From the NCBI GenBank assembly GCA_035551355.1, contig DASZNF010000055.1, positions 1 through 64,000 on the forward strand: a stretch of DNA of 64,000 bases, given 5' to 3'. The notes beneath the pieces are model-generated. The model saw nothing but the letters and a program-made list of their open reading frames with translations. It was not told the origin of the DNA and ran no database searches. Made by a program: the position numbers and the translations under genes. The stretch's first letter is position 1; each line of letters starts with the position of its first letter. Below are positions 9,225 through 16,762 of this stretch, piece by piece. The stretch is from DATATV01 sp035551355 (GTDB lineage Bacteria > Actinomycetota > Actinomycetes > Mycobacteriales > Pseudonocardiaceae).

Positions 9225-10501
9225 CAGGCGTTACCTCCGAATCCGCCGTTGCCGGGCTGCTGCGGGTAGCCCTGCTGGGGCGGGTAGCCCTGCTGCTGTG
9301 GGTACTGCTGCGGCGGGTACTGCGGTTGCGGGTAGCCCGGCTGCTGCTGGGGCGGGTAACCCGGTTGCTGCTGCGGGAAGCCACCGCTGCCCGGCTGCTC
9401 GAAACCGCCGCTGCCCGGCTGCTGGTACCCGCCGGGCTGCTGGAAGCCGCCACTGCCCGGCTGCTGCTGGTAGCCCTGTTGGGGGAAGCCGCCGCTGGGC
9501 GGTTGCTGCTGGTAACCCTGCGGGACCCCGCCACTGGGCGGGCCGCCCCAGCCACCACCGTTGGGCGGGCCGCCGTAGGGGTTCTGGCCCTGGGCGGTGT
9601 ACTGGCCGTTGGTCAGGCTGAAGTACAGCTGTTCGAGGTTGACCCGCTCCTCCTCGATCCCGTAGATCGAGACGCCCGCCTTGAGCGCGATGTCGGCGAC
9701 CTGCTTGGCCTCCACACCGCCGATCGCGAGCCGGCCGTCGGGCAGCTGTTCGACGTTGCTGATGTTCTCCTCGCGCAGCGCGGTGATCAGCGCGTTCGCG
9801 TCGGAGGGCTGCACGAACACCCGGGCCTGCTGGGACTTGCGCAGGTTGTCCAGCGGGCCGTTGTAGCGGGTCTGGCCGGCGGAGATGATGACCACCTGGT
9901 CGACGGTCTGCTCGATCTCGGCCAGCAGGTGGCTGGAGATGAGCACCGTGCGGCCGGCCTTGGCGTAGGACTGCAGGAACGACCGCAGCCAGGCGATGCC
10001 CTCCGGGTCCAGGCCGTTGGCCGGTTCGTCGAGCACCAGGATCTGCGGGTCGCCGAGCAGGGCGGTGGCCAGGGCGAGGCGCTGCTTCATACCGAGCGAG
10101 AAGCCGCCCGCCGAGCGGGCCGCCGCGCCACCGAGCCCGACCAGGCCAAGGACGTGGTCGGCGCGCATGTCGTCCACGCCCATGGCGGCGGCGTACACCC
10201 GAAGGTGATCGCGGGCCGAGCGCTTGGGGTGGAAGCCCTGCGCCTCCAGCACCGCGCCGACCACCCGGGCCGGGTTACCCAGTTGAGTGAACGGCACCCC
10301 GTTGATCAGCGCGCTGCCGGTGGTCGGGGTGACCAGCCCGAGCAGCATGCGCAGCGTGGTGGTCTTGCCGGCGCCGTTCGGACCGAGGAAGCCGGTGACC
10401 GAACCCGGCTCGACCATGAAACTCAAGTTCTGCACCGCGGTGACCGGACCGAACTGTTTGGTGAGTTGCTGCACCACGATGCGGCCGCTGCCGTCGTGCA
10501 C
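9224..10501 (-). CDS. ABC transporter ATPase with long Pro/Gln/Gly/Tyr-rich tail
   Basis: The protein has 425 residues. Residues ~5-220 form a complete ABC ATPase of the DrrA/CcmA class, with Walker A GPNGAGKTT, signature FSLGMKQRLALATALL, Walker B ILVLDEPANGLDP and switch His in LISSHLLAEIEQ. A small accessory domain follows (to ~300). The last ~120 residues are low complexity, built from repeats such as QQPGSGGF, PGYPQ and PPQQGYP, and should be disordered. Such tails are not needed for ATPase function and may tether or cluster the transporter. GTG 10501 is chosen because GGGAGG lies 3-4 nt upstream (10505-10510). An in-frame ATG farther upstream (10558) adds 19 residues with no family similarity. 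It is coupled to the permease gene by a one-base overlap. Confidence 0.9.
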   Translation of the reverse strand: MHDGSGRIVVQQLTKQFGPVTAVQNLSFMVEPGSVTGFLGPNGAGKTTTLRMLLGLVTPTTGSALINGVPFTQLGNPARVVGAVLEAQGFHPKRSARDHLRVYAAAMGVDDMRADHVLGLVGLGGAAARSAGGFSLGMKQRLALATALLGDPQILVLDEPANGLDPEGIAWLRSFLQSYAKAGRTVLISSHLLAEIEQTVDQVVIISAGQTRYNGPLDNLRKSQQARVFVQPSDANALITALREENISNVEQLPDGRLAIGGVEAKQVADIALKAGVSIYGIEEERVNLEQLYFSLTNGQYTAQGQNPYGGPPNGGGWGGPPSGGVPQGYQQQPPSGGFPQQGYQQQPGSGGFQQPGGYQQPGSGGFEQPGSGGFPQQQPGYPPQQQPGYPQPQYPPQQYPQQQGYPPQQGYPQQPGNGGFGGNA

Positions 10502-10807
10502 AAGCCCTCCCGATAAAACGCCGAGGTACCCGCCACACCGGCGGGATGTGCCGGACATCCTGCCCTATGTCCGGGACGGCCCGCCGGAGGATGGGCAAAC
10601 TCGGCGCGGGATTTCGCCTCGTCGTGACCGGCGGGTCTGCTGGCGGGCGGGGGCGGCGGGTTGCCGGCTACCGCGCGAGGGTGCCGTTGAGGAACGGGTG
10701 CGGGTGCGGAAAGGGTGCCGTTGAGCAAGAGGCCGACCACGCCCGGGTCGTCGAGCAGCGATCTGCCCTCGCGCTGGGCCGGGTTTCTCCGGTTGCCTTC
10801 GGGGTTT
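10502..10807. other. Non-coding stretch upstream of the ABC-2 ATPase operon
   Basis: These 306 bases hold the ATPase ribosome binding site (GGGAGG on the minus strand at 10510-10505). A small hairpin, CCCGCC (10529-10534) pairing with GGCGGG (10540-10545), lies just upstream of it. The leftward promoter for the ABC-2 pair is expected here but I cannot place -10/-35 boxes with confidence. The right part should contain the end of the unknown gene finishing at 10808. No convincing protein is encoded. Confidence 0.5.
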
Positions 10808-11161
10808 TCAGCCCGGGTGCAGGCGGTGCCAGTTGCGGCGCTGGTGCGGGATCGCGTCGTCGACCAGGTGCTCATAAGCCATCAGCCAGACCCGGCACGG
10901 CCAGCGCCGACGCCACCCCGAACGGGTGAGTCCGCGCACGCTCGGCCAGTGTCGCCACGATCGCGGACACGCCGCACAACTGCCGCCGCGCTCCGGCCGG
11001 TGCACCGCCAGCAACAACCGCCAGCCATCGGTCAACCGAGTCAATTCGGCCCTCGCCAGCGGGATCAACTTCTCGTCCGGTTCACCCGATTCCGCGATCC
11101 GGTCCAACACCGTCAAGCGGCGCAGGACCGCCTCGCGCAGCGACTGATCCGGCGCTCTCAC
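10808..11161 (-). CDS. Conserved small protein with Cys/Trp motif, unknown function
   Basis: This is a 117-residue protein that I do not recognise by function. Residues 1-55 look like an amphipathic helix bundle (SLREAVLRRLTVLDRIAE, LARAELTRLTDGWRLLLAVH). The second half carries GGSCAACPRSW and, about 25 residues later, WRRRWPCRVWLMAYEHLV. The three Cys plus His could bind a metal, but this is speculative. It starts with GTG 11161, which overlaps the stop of the upstream gene (GTGA), so the two genes are co-translated. Codon-position GC bias and this coupling support real coding. Similar small Cys/Trp proteins seem common in Pseudonocardiaceae, from memory only. Confidence 0.6.
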   Translation of the reverse strand: MRAPDQSLREAVLRRLTVLDRIAESGEPDEKLIPLARAELTRLTDGWRLLLAVHRPERGGSCAACPRSWRHWPSVRGLTRSGWRRRWPCRVWLMAYEHLVDDAIPHQRRNWHRLHPG

Positions 11162-11496
11162 CGCTGCGGCGAATCGGGCCGGGCCGCGTCGGGCTGTGGC
11201 GCACCCGGCTGCGGCGGTCTTGACTGACCCGCTTGCACCGTTGGCTGGCCCGCTTGCCCCAACGGCCCACGCCCCAACGCGGCCGCGTGCGCCAGTGCGT
11301 TCGCCGCAGCGGCCTGCCCCAGCGTCCGGCTCAGCTGCCTCGTCTGCTCCACCGACAACACCGCCGACTCACCCGGTGGGGTAACCAAAAGGACCTGGTC
11401 ACCATGGGCCACCACGGTCATCCCGCGCCACCGACCGAACGGATCCAGGCACTCCACCGACCACTGAAGCTCTGCTGGCTGCGCTGTTCGTGTCAC
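11158..11496 (-). CDS. Conserved small protein, unknown function, paired with the next gene
   Basis: This is a 112-residue protein of unknown function. The first ~50 residues look like a small beta-rich fold (LQWSVECLDPFGRWRGMTVV, DQVLLVTPPGESAVLS). A helical segment follows (VEQTRQLSRTLGQAAAANALAHAAAL), and the tail is Pro/Gln/Ala-rich and probably disordered. It starts with GTG at 11496. No Shine-Dalgarno stands out, and an AT-rich TATCTA block 4 nt before the start may mark the promoter of a leaderless message. It overlaps the 3' gene by four bases, so the two products probably act together. Confidence 0.6.
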   Translation of the reverse strand: MTRTAQPAELQWSVECLDPFGRWRGMTVVAHGDQVLLVTPPGESAVLSVEQTRQLSRTLGQAAAANALAHAAALGRGPLGQAGQPTVQAGQSRPPQPGAPQPDAARPDSPQR

Positions 11497-11658
11497 GCCC
11501 TAGATATCGGTCTGATCACGACTGCCCCGCACGGCTCATCGGGAAGTTCACCCGATCGAGGTTGACTACACCCAACCGGCTCACCGTCGAGTGATAAACG
11601 GCCCTGGTTGACACAACTTTAGCCCCCACTCACCGCCCAAGCGTCTAGACTGGAACCC

Positions 11659-11703
11659 GGCGGCCCGCTCCCGGCGACCCCCAGGCTGGTCGAGCGGGCC
11701 GCC
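11659..11703. other. Long stem-loop of unknown role
   Basis: The arms GGCGGCCCGCTC (11659-11670) and GAGCGGGCCGCC (11692-11703) pair perfectly over 12 bp. The 21-nt loop contains a second short stem, GACC (11676-11679) with GGTC (11688-11691). No coding end lies next to it on either strand, so it is not an ordinary gene terminator. It could be a small RNA end or a 5' leader structure. Confidence 0.4.
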
Positions 11704-11770
11704 CCGACCTTGCGTATCTCCTGCTCACTCACCTTTGGTTCGTTTCGCCGTCGCGGTCGGCGTATTGCCG

Positions 11771-11850
11771 GGGGGACGACCCCCCGTGCCCCCGCAGGTG
11801 GGGGACTTCGTCCCCCACACCCCCTTTGGGGCCTTGCCCCTTGCCCCCGA
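11771..11850. repeat. Cluster of G-tract/C-tract hairpins (REP-like)
   Basis: Alternating runs of five to six G and C form several stem-loops. The clearest is GTGGGGGAC (11798-11806) with GTCCCCCAC (11810-11818) and a 3-nt loop; a GGGGGAC/CCCCCC stem precedes it and CCCC-TTT-GGGG follows. The arrangement resembles short interspersed palindromes seen in many actinobacterial genomes. Copy number in the rest of the genome cannot be judged here. Confidence 0.45.
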
Positions 11851-12003
11851 TTTTGGTTGCGTTTGTTGCTTTGTTTGGGTTGGGGAATGGGGTTTTGTCG
11901 ATTTTATTTGCGTCGATTGTTGGGGAGGCCAGTCTGGCCCGGCCTGGCTCGGTCCGGCTGGCACGGTCCGGTCGGCGCGGCTCGGTCTGGCTGGGGGTGG
12001 CCG

Positions 12004-12009
12004 TAGGCT
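12004..12009 (+). promoter_or_regulatory. -10 box for a leaderless acetyltransferase mRNA
   Basis: TAGGCT fits the actinobacterial TANNNT consensus and ends 7 nt before the GTG start at 12017, where transcription would begin. No Shine-Dalgarno precedes this start, which agrees with a leaderless message. Confidence 0.45.
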
Positions 12010-12016
12010 CGGGGAC

Positions 12017-12472
12017 GTGCGGATCACTACGCGGTCGGCTGTTGAGGGCGATCTGCCTGTTTTGCTGTTGTTGTACGCCGAGCTGCATCCGGACGATCCG
12101 GCTTTGCCGCTGGAGGTGGCGCTCGACAATTGGCGGGCCATCGAATCTCACGCAGGGCGAACGGTTCTGGTGGCCGAGTCGGGCGGGGTGGTTGTCGGCA
12201 CCGCGGATTGCTCCACGCTGGCGAATCTCACTCGGGGTGGGCGGCCGTTCATGTTGGTGGAGAACGTGGTTGTGACCGCTGCCTTCCGGCGGGCGGGGGT
12301 GGGGTCCGCCTTGTTCGACGCCGTGATCGGGCTGGCTCGGGAGGCTGGCTGCTACAAGATCCAGCTTTTGTCGCGCGCTGCTCGTCAGGGCGCCCACGCC
12401 TTCTACGAGTCGCTCGGGTTCCGGACGGTGGCTCAGGGGTACCGGCTCTACCTCGACAAGTCTCTCGGTTGA
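12017..12472 (+). CDS. GNAT family N-acetyltransferase
   Basis: The protein has 151 residues with the GNAT fold in order: VRITTRSAVEGDLPVLLLLY (beta1/alpha1), central strands VLVAESGGVVVGTADC and MLVENVVVTAAFR, then the acetyl-CoA pyrophosphate loop RRAGVGSALFDAVI. It ends with YKIQLLSRAARQGAHAFYESLGF, the usual beta5/alpha4 motif. It transfers an acetyl group from acetyl-CoA to an amine; the substrate cannot be told. GTG 12017 is chosen because the family fold starts there; the in-frame sequence upstream is low-complexity Gly/Pro/Trp with no similarity to the fold. Codon use is looser (more GT-rich) than in most neighbours, a possible sign of transfer. Confidence 0.85.
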   Translation: MRITTRSAVEGDLPVLLLLYAELHPDDPALPLEVALDNWRAIESHAGRTVLVAESGGVVVGTADCSTLANLTRGGRPFMLVENVVVTAAFRRAGVGSALFDAVIGLAREAGCYKIQLLSRAARQGAHAFYESLGFRTVAQGYRLYLDKSLG

Positions 12473-12530
12473 CGTAAATCTTAGCTAGTGAGAGAGTTGA
12501 GTCCGACTACCGGCTTGGGAAGGGGATGTT

Positions 12531-13670
12531 GTGCGGGTTCTTGTTGCTACTTCACCAGGGGTGGGCCATATCTTCCCCACCATCAGCACCGCTTGGGCAC
12601 TGCGCGCCGCCGGCCACGAGGTCCTCTACGCCTCGGGCGGACACCACGAGCTGGTCGCGCACGCGGGGCTTCCGGTGGTGGACTGCGCTCCCGGGGTTGA
12701 TTTTGGCGCCATCTTTCGCGCTGGGATGGCTGAGATGGGACAGGGATTTGGGGCGGCGCGGGGGTTTCAGGCGGAGGATCAGGCTGGGCTTGAGTTCGTC
12801 ACCCGACTTTTCGCTCGGGTGAGTCAACCGTTTGTCGAGCGGACGGTCGCCCTCGCGCGGACCTGGCGACCCGACTTGATCATCACTACGCCGATGCAGG
12901 GGGCGGGGCCGCTGGCCGCGGAAGTTGTCGGGGCGCCGGTGGTCGTGCACGGGCTCAACTTCTCGCCGGTCGGTGGGCTGGCCGGGTTGCTGGCGGCGGA
13001 GATGGCCCCGGCTTACGAGAAGTACAGCGCCGAGCGGCGGGCGGTCGACGCGGTGATCGATGTGGCGCCGCCGAGCATGCGGGTGGGGGAATCGGCGGAA
13101 CCGTTGCTGCACACCAGGTATGTGCCCTACAACGGGGGCGCGGTGTTGCCGGATTGGGTGGTCGAGCCGCGGACCGGGGCCCGGATCGTGGTCACGCTGG
13201 GGTCGGTTGTGCCGCAACTGGGTGGGATTGCCGCGCTTCGTCCTTTCGTTGCGGCAGCCGGTGAGGTCGATGCCGAATTCGTCTTGGCGATGGGTGGGGC
13301 GGATCTGTCCGCGTTGGGCACGTTGCCGGACAATCTGCGGCCGGTGGACTGGGTTCCGCTGGGATCGTTGCTGCGCAACGCCGACGCCATCGTGCATCAC
13401 GGGGGTGCGGGGACCACGTTGACCGCGCTGGATGCCGGGATTCCGCAGTATGTGACTCCGCAGGGGGCGGATCAGCACATGAATGCCGAGGCGGTCGCGC
13501 GGCGCGGTGCTGGGGATGTGTTGGCTGCCGATGATCTGGACAGTGCGCGGCTGAATGCGTTGCTGCACAACGGGGATTTCGCGGTGGCGGCCAAGGAGGT
13601 GTCCGCGGAGATGGCCGGGCAGCCGGGGCCCGCGGCCATGGTGGGCGATCTGGCCGGGCTGGTTCGCTGA
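12531..13670 (+). CDS. GT1-family glycosyltransferase (MGT/antibiotic GT type)
   Basis: This is a 379-residue GT-B glycosyltransferase similar to macrolide and aglycone glycosyltransferases. The N-terminal domain opens MRVLVATSPGVGHIFPTIS, with the GHxxP acceptor loop carrying the usual catalytic His. The C-terminal donor domain carries VHHGGAGTTLTALDAGIPQ and the following PQGADQHMNAEAV, which bind the nucleotide-sugar diphosphate. The enzyme probably attaches a sugar to a small hydrophobic molecule or inactivates an antibiotic; no biosynthetic genes adjoin it. GTG 12531 follows a GGAAGGGGA ribosome binding site. It lies 58 bp after the acetyltransferase gene on the same strand. It shares that gene's GT-richer codon style, so the two may have been acquired together. 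Confidence 0.9.
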   Translation: MRVLVATSPGVGHIFPTISTAWALRAAGHEVLYASGGHHELVAHAGLPVVDCAPGVDFGAIFRAGMAEMGQGFGAARGFQAEDQAGLEFVTRLFARVSQPFVERTVALARTWRPDLIITTPMQGAGPLAAEVVGAPVVVHGLNFSPVGGLAGLLAAEMAPAYEKYSAERRAVDAVIDVAPPSMRVGESAEPLLHTRYVPYNGGAVLPDWVVEPRTGARIVVTLGSVVPQLGGIAALRPFVAAAGEVDAEFVLAMGGADLSALGTLPDNLRPVDWVPLGSLLRNADAIVHHGGAGTTLTALDAGIPQYVTPQGADQHMNAEAVARRGAGDVLAADDLDSARLNALLHNGDFAVAAKEVSAEMAGQPGPAAMVGDLAGLVR

Positions 13671-13689
13671 GCCCACAAGGGAATTGGAA

Positions 13690-13729
13690 ACTGCCGCCCC
13701 GGCTCGGGAGCGCGAGCCGGGGCGGCAGT
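13690..13729. terminator. Bidirectional terminator between glycosyltransferase and S53 peptidase
   Basis: Seventeen-base arms (13690-13706 and 13713-13729) pair perfectly around a 6-nt loop; the core is CTGCCGCCCCGGCTCG. It lies between the stops of two convergent genes (13670 and 13752) and serves both strands. Confidence 0.85.
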
Positions 13730-13751
13730 GGTCAACGGTCGATCAGTTCGG

Positions 13752-15341
13752 TCAGCCGCCGAGGGCGGTGTACAGGCCGGAGCCCTTCGGGGTGCCCCAG
13801 CCGGTCACGTCGTCGTAGCCGGTGCCGGCGTTGAACGAACCGTTGCTGCCCGACGTGATGTCGTGGAAGGACGAGCTGTAGCTCGACCCGCCGCCGATGG
13901 TCTTGAACGTGGCGTCCAGGTTGCCCAGGTTCTTGCCCAGTTCGGCGTCGAACAGCGCGGTCAGGCCGGACCACACGGGGGCGGCGCAGCTGGTGCCGCC
14001 GTACTCCACCCAGCTGCCGGCCGAGTAGATGGCGTAACCGGTGTTCGGGTTGGCGTCCGCGGACACGTCCGGCACGGTGCGGCCGGAGAAAACCGCGGAC
14101 TTGCCGCCGCCGCCGTCGCTCCACGCGGTCTCACTGGACCACGCACCGCTGCTGGACTCCTTCAGCGAGGTTCCGCCGACACCCGTCACGTTGGGGTCGG
14201 AGGCCGGGTAGTCCACGGCGGTGGTGCCGTCGCCGCAGTCGTCCGAACCGCTGTCACCGGACGCCGAGTAGAAGCTGATGCCCTCCGCGGTGCCCTGGGC
14301 CAGCGCGTTCTCGGTGCTCGTGATGGTCGAGGACGAGCTCGCCGTCTCGCACTCACCCCAGGAGATCGAGGTCACCGACACCGTGTCGTCCGAGGCGATC
14401 TTCGCGGCCATGTCGATCTGGCCCTGGTCGGAGTTGGGCGCCTCGTACACATAGGTCGTCACCGCGGGTGCGACCGCCTGCACCAGTTCGACGTCCAGCT
14501 CGACCTCGCCCTGGCCGTCGCCGGGGTTGGAGTCGTAGTTCGCGCCGTCCACCGACACCGTGGTCGGGGTCGAGGAACCGAGGCCGTAGTAGCTGTCGTA
14601 GGTCGAGATGTTGCTCGACTGGTAGCCGTCGAATTCCCACAGGGCAACGGATTTACCACTGCCGGTGCCCAGTCCGGAGATGCTGTACCCGCTCTTGATC
14701 TTGCTCGGGTTCAGGCCGGTCGGGGCGTGCGGCCGGGCCGCGGGGGTGGCGTGGACCTGGTGGTTGAGCGCCTTGTGGGTGGCGTGGTTGTCCAGGCCGG
14801 ACACCCCGGTCACCGCGCCGGCGATGCTGGCCGGCAGCTGTGGGGCGCTCTCGTTGGCGTAGAAGGTTTTGCCGGACTGCGAGTACACGCCGAGCGTGGT
14901 GCCGAACGCCTGCTCGACCTGGGCGGTCGAGCCACTGGCGTCCACCACCTGGCTGTTGGCCTGGTGCGGGGTGACCGTCAGGCCCTTCCCGGCCAGGTAC
15001 GCGGTGACCGCGTCGACCTCGGACCGGGTGGGGCCGTACTGGGCGGTGAATTCCGCGGGCGTGAGGAAGTGGCGATATTCCGCCGAGTGCGGATCGTTGA
15101 CGGCGGACAGGAACTGCTGCAGCCCTTGCTCGTTGCGCAGTTTCATCGACACCGCGACGGAAACCTTGTTGTTCGCGGCGAGATCACCCACCTTCGCGCT
15201 GGAGGCGACGGCGGGGTTCACATTGTTGGGGACGGCGACCAGCGGGTCCGCGGCCGCATTGGCGGTGGTGGCGAGCAACGCACCGGCCACGATGGGTAGC
15301 GGTGCGATGCTCGCCGCGAGGATGCGCAGGGATTTCTTCAC
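13752..15341 (-). CDS. Secreted S53 (sedolisin) serine peptidase with pro-domain
   Basis: The protein has 529 residues. A Sec signal peptide (1-~31, KKSLRILAASIAPLPIVAGALL then ANAAA) is followed by the Pro-kumamolisin activation domain (~45-190, with HFLTPAEFTAQYGPTRSEV). A linker leads to the peptidase domain (~215-529). The sedolisin triad is visible: the Glu and Asp spaced by three residues in GQGEVELDVELVQAVAP, the oxyanion Asp in YSASGDSGSDDCG, and the nucleophile in GGTSCAAPVW. The C-terminal Asp/Gly-rich calcium site is also present (NAGTGYDDVTGWGTPKG). Such acid-active endopeptidases are made as inactive precursors and released into the medium. The start is GTG 15341 with GGAG 7 nt upstream. 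A shorter paralogue relation exists with the gene at 37149. Confidence 0.93.
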   Translation of the reverse strand: MKKSLRILAASIAPLPIVAGALLATTANAAADPLVAVPNNVNPAVASSAKVGDLAANNKVSVAVSMKLRNEQGLQQFLSAVNDPHSAEYRHFLTPAEFTAQYGPTRSEVDAVTAYLAGKGLTVTPHQANSQVVDASGSTAQVEQAFGTTLGVYSQSGKTFYANESAPQLPASIAGAVTGVSGLDNHATHKALNHQVHATPAARPHAPTGLNPSKIKSGYSISGLGTGSGKSVALWEFDGYQSSNISTYDSYYGLGSSTPTTVSVDGANYDSNPGDGQGEVELDVELVQAVAPAVTTYVYEAPNSDQGQIDMAAKIASDDTVSVTSISWGECETASSSSTITSTENALAQGTAEGISFYSASGDSGSDDCGDGTTAVDYPASDPNVTGVGGTSLKESSSGAWSSETAWSDGGGGKSAVFSGRTVPDVSADANPNTGYAIYSAGSWVEYGGTSCAAPVWSGLTALFDAELGKNLGNLDATFKTIGGGSSYSSSFHDITSGSNGSFNAGTGYDDVTGWGTPKGSGLYTALGG

Positions 15342-15427
15342 GGCACAACTCCGGTTCTGTCACTGGAGCGGTCTTTTCGACGCACATGGCGACAGCCAGG
15401 AATTTATGTCGATTATTTGGGTTCGGT

Positions 15428-15458
15428 CAACGCTTTCTTCTTGACCAGGAAAGCGTTG
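15428..15458 (-). terminator. Hairpin between ald and the S53 peptidase gene
   Basis: CAACGCTTTC (15428-15437) and GAAAGCGTTG (15449-15458) form a perfect 10-bp stem with an 11-nt loop. It lies 37 nt past the ald stop and 87 bp before the peptidase start. There is no T-run, so an operator for the peptidase gene is also possible. Confidence 0.5.
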
Positions 15459-15494
15459 TTATCGGAAACAGACCTTCGGATTGGGCCGTTCGGC

Positions 15495-16613
15495 CTACTC
15501 CGCCGGTGCGGATGCGCTCACCAGGTGGGACATGTCGTGGGCCGCGCCGACGGCCGCGTTGGCCAACCGGCCCGCGTGTGTGTTCAGGCCCAGCTCAAGG
15601 GCATGATCGGCGCGCAGTGCGGCCTGCCATCCGTAGTCGGCGATGGCAACCGCATAAGGCAGGGTGACATTTGTCAGCGCATAAGTGGAGGTACGCGGCA
15701 CCGCGCCCGGCATGTTGGCCACGCAGTAGAACACCGCGTCGTGCACGGGGAACGTTGGGTCGTCGTGCGTGGTCGGGCGCGAGTCGGCGAAGCAGCCGCC
15801 CTGGTCGATGGCGATGTCCACCAGCACCGCACCGGGTTTCATGGTGGCGACCAGGTCGTTGTCCACCAGCTTGGGCGCCTTGGCGCCGGGCACCAGCACC
15901 GCGCCGATCACCAGGTCGGCCTCGCGCACGGCCTGCTCGACGGCGTACTTGTTGGAGGTGACGGTGCGCAGCCGGCCGTGGAACTCGTGGTCGAGCTGGC
16001 GCAGCCGGTCCACATTGGTGTCCAGCACCTCGACGTCGGCGCCCATGCCGACCGCGACGGTGGCCGCGTTGACGCCGGCCACCCCGCCGCCGATCACCAC
16101 GACCCGGGCCGGGTGCACGCCGGGCACGCCGCCGGGCAGCACGCCCCGGCCGCCGGAGGGCTTCATCAGGGCGTATGCGCCGACCTGCGGGGCCAGCCGG
16201 CCGGCGACCTCGGACATCGGGGCCAGCAGCGGCAGCGCGCCGGAGGCGGTCTGCACGGTCTCGTAGGCGATCGCGGTCGCGTTGGCGGCCAGCAGCGCCT
16301 CGGTCAGCGGGCGGTCCGCAGCCAGGTGCAGGTAGGTGAACAGCACCTGGCCGGCGCGGAGGTGGGGGTACTCCTCGGCGATCGGCTCCTTGACCTTGAG
16401 CAGGAGCTCGCCCTCGGCCCACACGTCGGCGGCGGAGGCCAGCACCTTGGCGCCTGCGGCCAGGTACTCCTCGTCGGCGATGCTCGAGCCGATCCCGGCG
16501 CCGGTCTCGACGTACACCTCGTGGCCGCGGGTGGTCAGCTCGTGCGCCCCGGCCGGGGTCAGCGCGACGCGGTACTCGTTGTTCTTGATCTCGCGGGGTA
16601 CGGCGATTTTCAC
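15495..16613 (-). CDS. ald: Alanine dehydrogenase
   Basis: The 372-residue enzyme has the family's usual length. It interconverts L-alanine and pyruvate with ammonia and NAD(H), feeding alanine catabolism and redox balance. The N-terminus MKIAVPREIKNNEYRVALTP contains the pyruvate-binding Arg. The substrate-site His lies in LFTYLHLAADRPL and the catalytic Asp in VDIAIDQGGCF. The NAD site is VVIGGGVAGVNAATVAVGMGADVEVLD, whose acidic end gives NAD preference. The start GTG 16613 has GGAGAGGA about 7 nt upstream; an in-frame ATG at 16661 would add residues outside the family. It follows the lipoprotein gene and a PucR gene on the same strand. A TTGT-N9-ACAA palindrome lies about 100 bp upstream. 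Confidence 0.97.
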   Translation of the reverse strand: MKIAVPREIKNNEYRVALTPAGAHELTTRGHEVYVETGAGIGSSIADEEYLAAGAKVLASAADVWAEGELLLKVKEPIAEEYPHLRAGQVLFTYLHLAADRPLTEALLAANATAIAYETVQTASGALPLLAPMSEVAGRLAPQVGAYALMKPSGGRGVLPGGVPGVHPARVVVIGGGVAGVNAATVAVGMGADVEVLDTNVDRLRQLDHEFHGRLRTVTSNKYAVEQAVREADLVIGAVLVPGAKAPKLVDNDLVATMKPGAVLVDIAIDQGGCFADSRPTTHDDPTFPVHDAVFYCVANMPGAVPRTSTYALTNVTLPYAVAIADYGWQAALRADHALELGLNTHAGRLANAAVGAAHDMSHLVSASAPAE

Positions 16614-16710
16614 CGGATCGTCCTCTCCGAGGATGGTTCGTTGTGACCCACAGTCGACCATGGCCGGTGTCCTGTCATCATTCTGCGCCCACCATCATCG
16701 AGGCCGCATG

Positions 16711-16727
16711 TTGTGCTCAGCGCACAA
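16711..16727. promoter_or_regulatory. Candidate PucR-type operator upstream of ald
   Basis: TTGTGCTCAGCGCACAA is an inverted repeat with perfect 6-bp arms and a 5-nt centre. It lies between the lipoprotein stop (16763) and the ald start. A second palindrome of the same length and outer bases lies in front of the other PucR-like gene (51295-51311). Confidence 0.5.
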
Positions 16728-16762
16728 TCAGGTGAACTACGCTGTGCTGCCGGTCACCGTCG

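Larger units (their letters stand above)
11497..12016. other. 520-bp divergent non-coding region with strong hairpins
   Basis: This is the longest gene-free stretch in the window, lying between divergent genes. From left to right it holds the promoter side of the small gene pair and an isolated TTGACA near 11609. A 12-bp perfect stem follows (11659-11670 with 11692-11703), then a run of G/C-tract hairpins (~11771-11850), a GT-rich segment (~11850-11930) with lower GC than its surroundings, and a degenerate tandem of CTCGGTCYGGCTGG-like units (~11945-11997). The -10 box of the acetyltransferase gene closes the region. An in-frame extension of the acetyltransferase into this region is possible but has no protein-like composition. 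Confidence 0.55.

Noticed and set aside
11735..12016. N-terminal extension of the acetyltransferase
   Set aside because: It encodes low-complexity Gly/Pro/Trp/Val sequence across G/C-tract hairpins, and the fold starts at 12017 next to a -10 box.
15342..15494. Riboswitch upstream of the S53 peptidase gene
   Set aside because: Only one simple stem-loop is present; none of the conserved cores I know could be matched.
16614..16661. Longer alanine dehydrogenase start at 16661
   Set aside because: It adds 16 residues not in the family, while GTG 16613 has a good ribosome binding site and gives the usual 372 residues.
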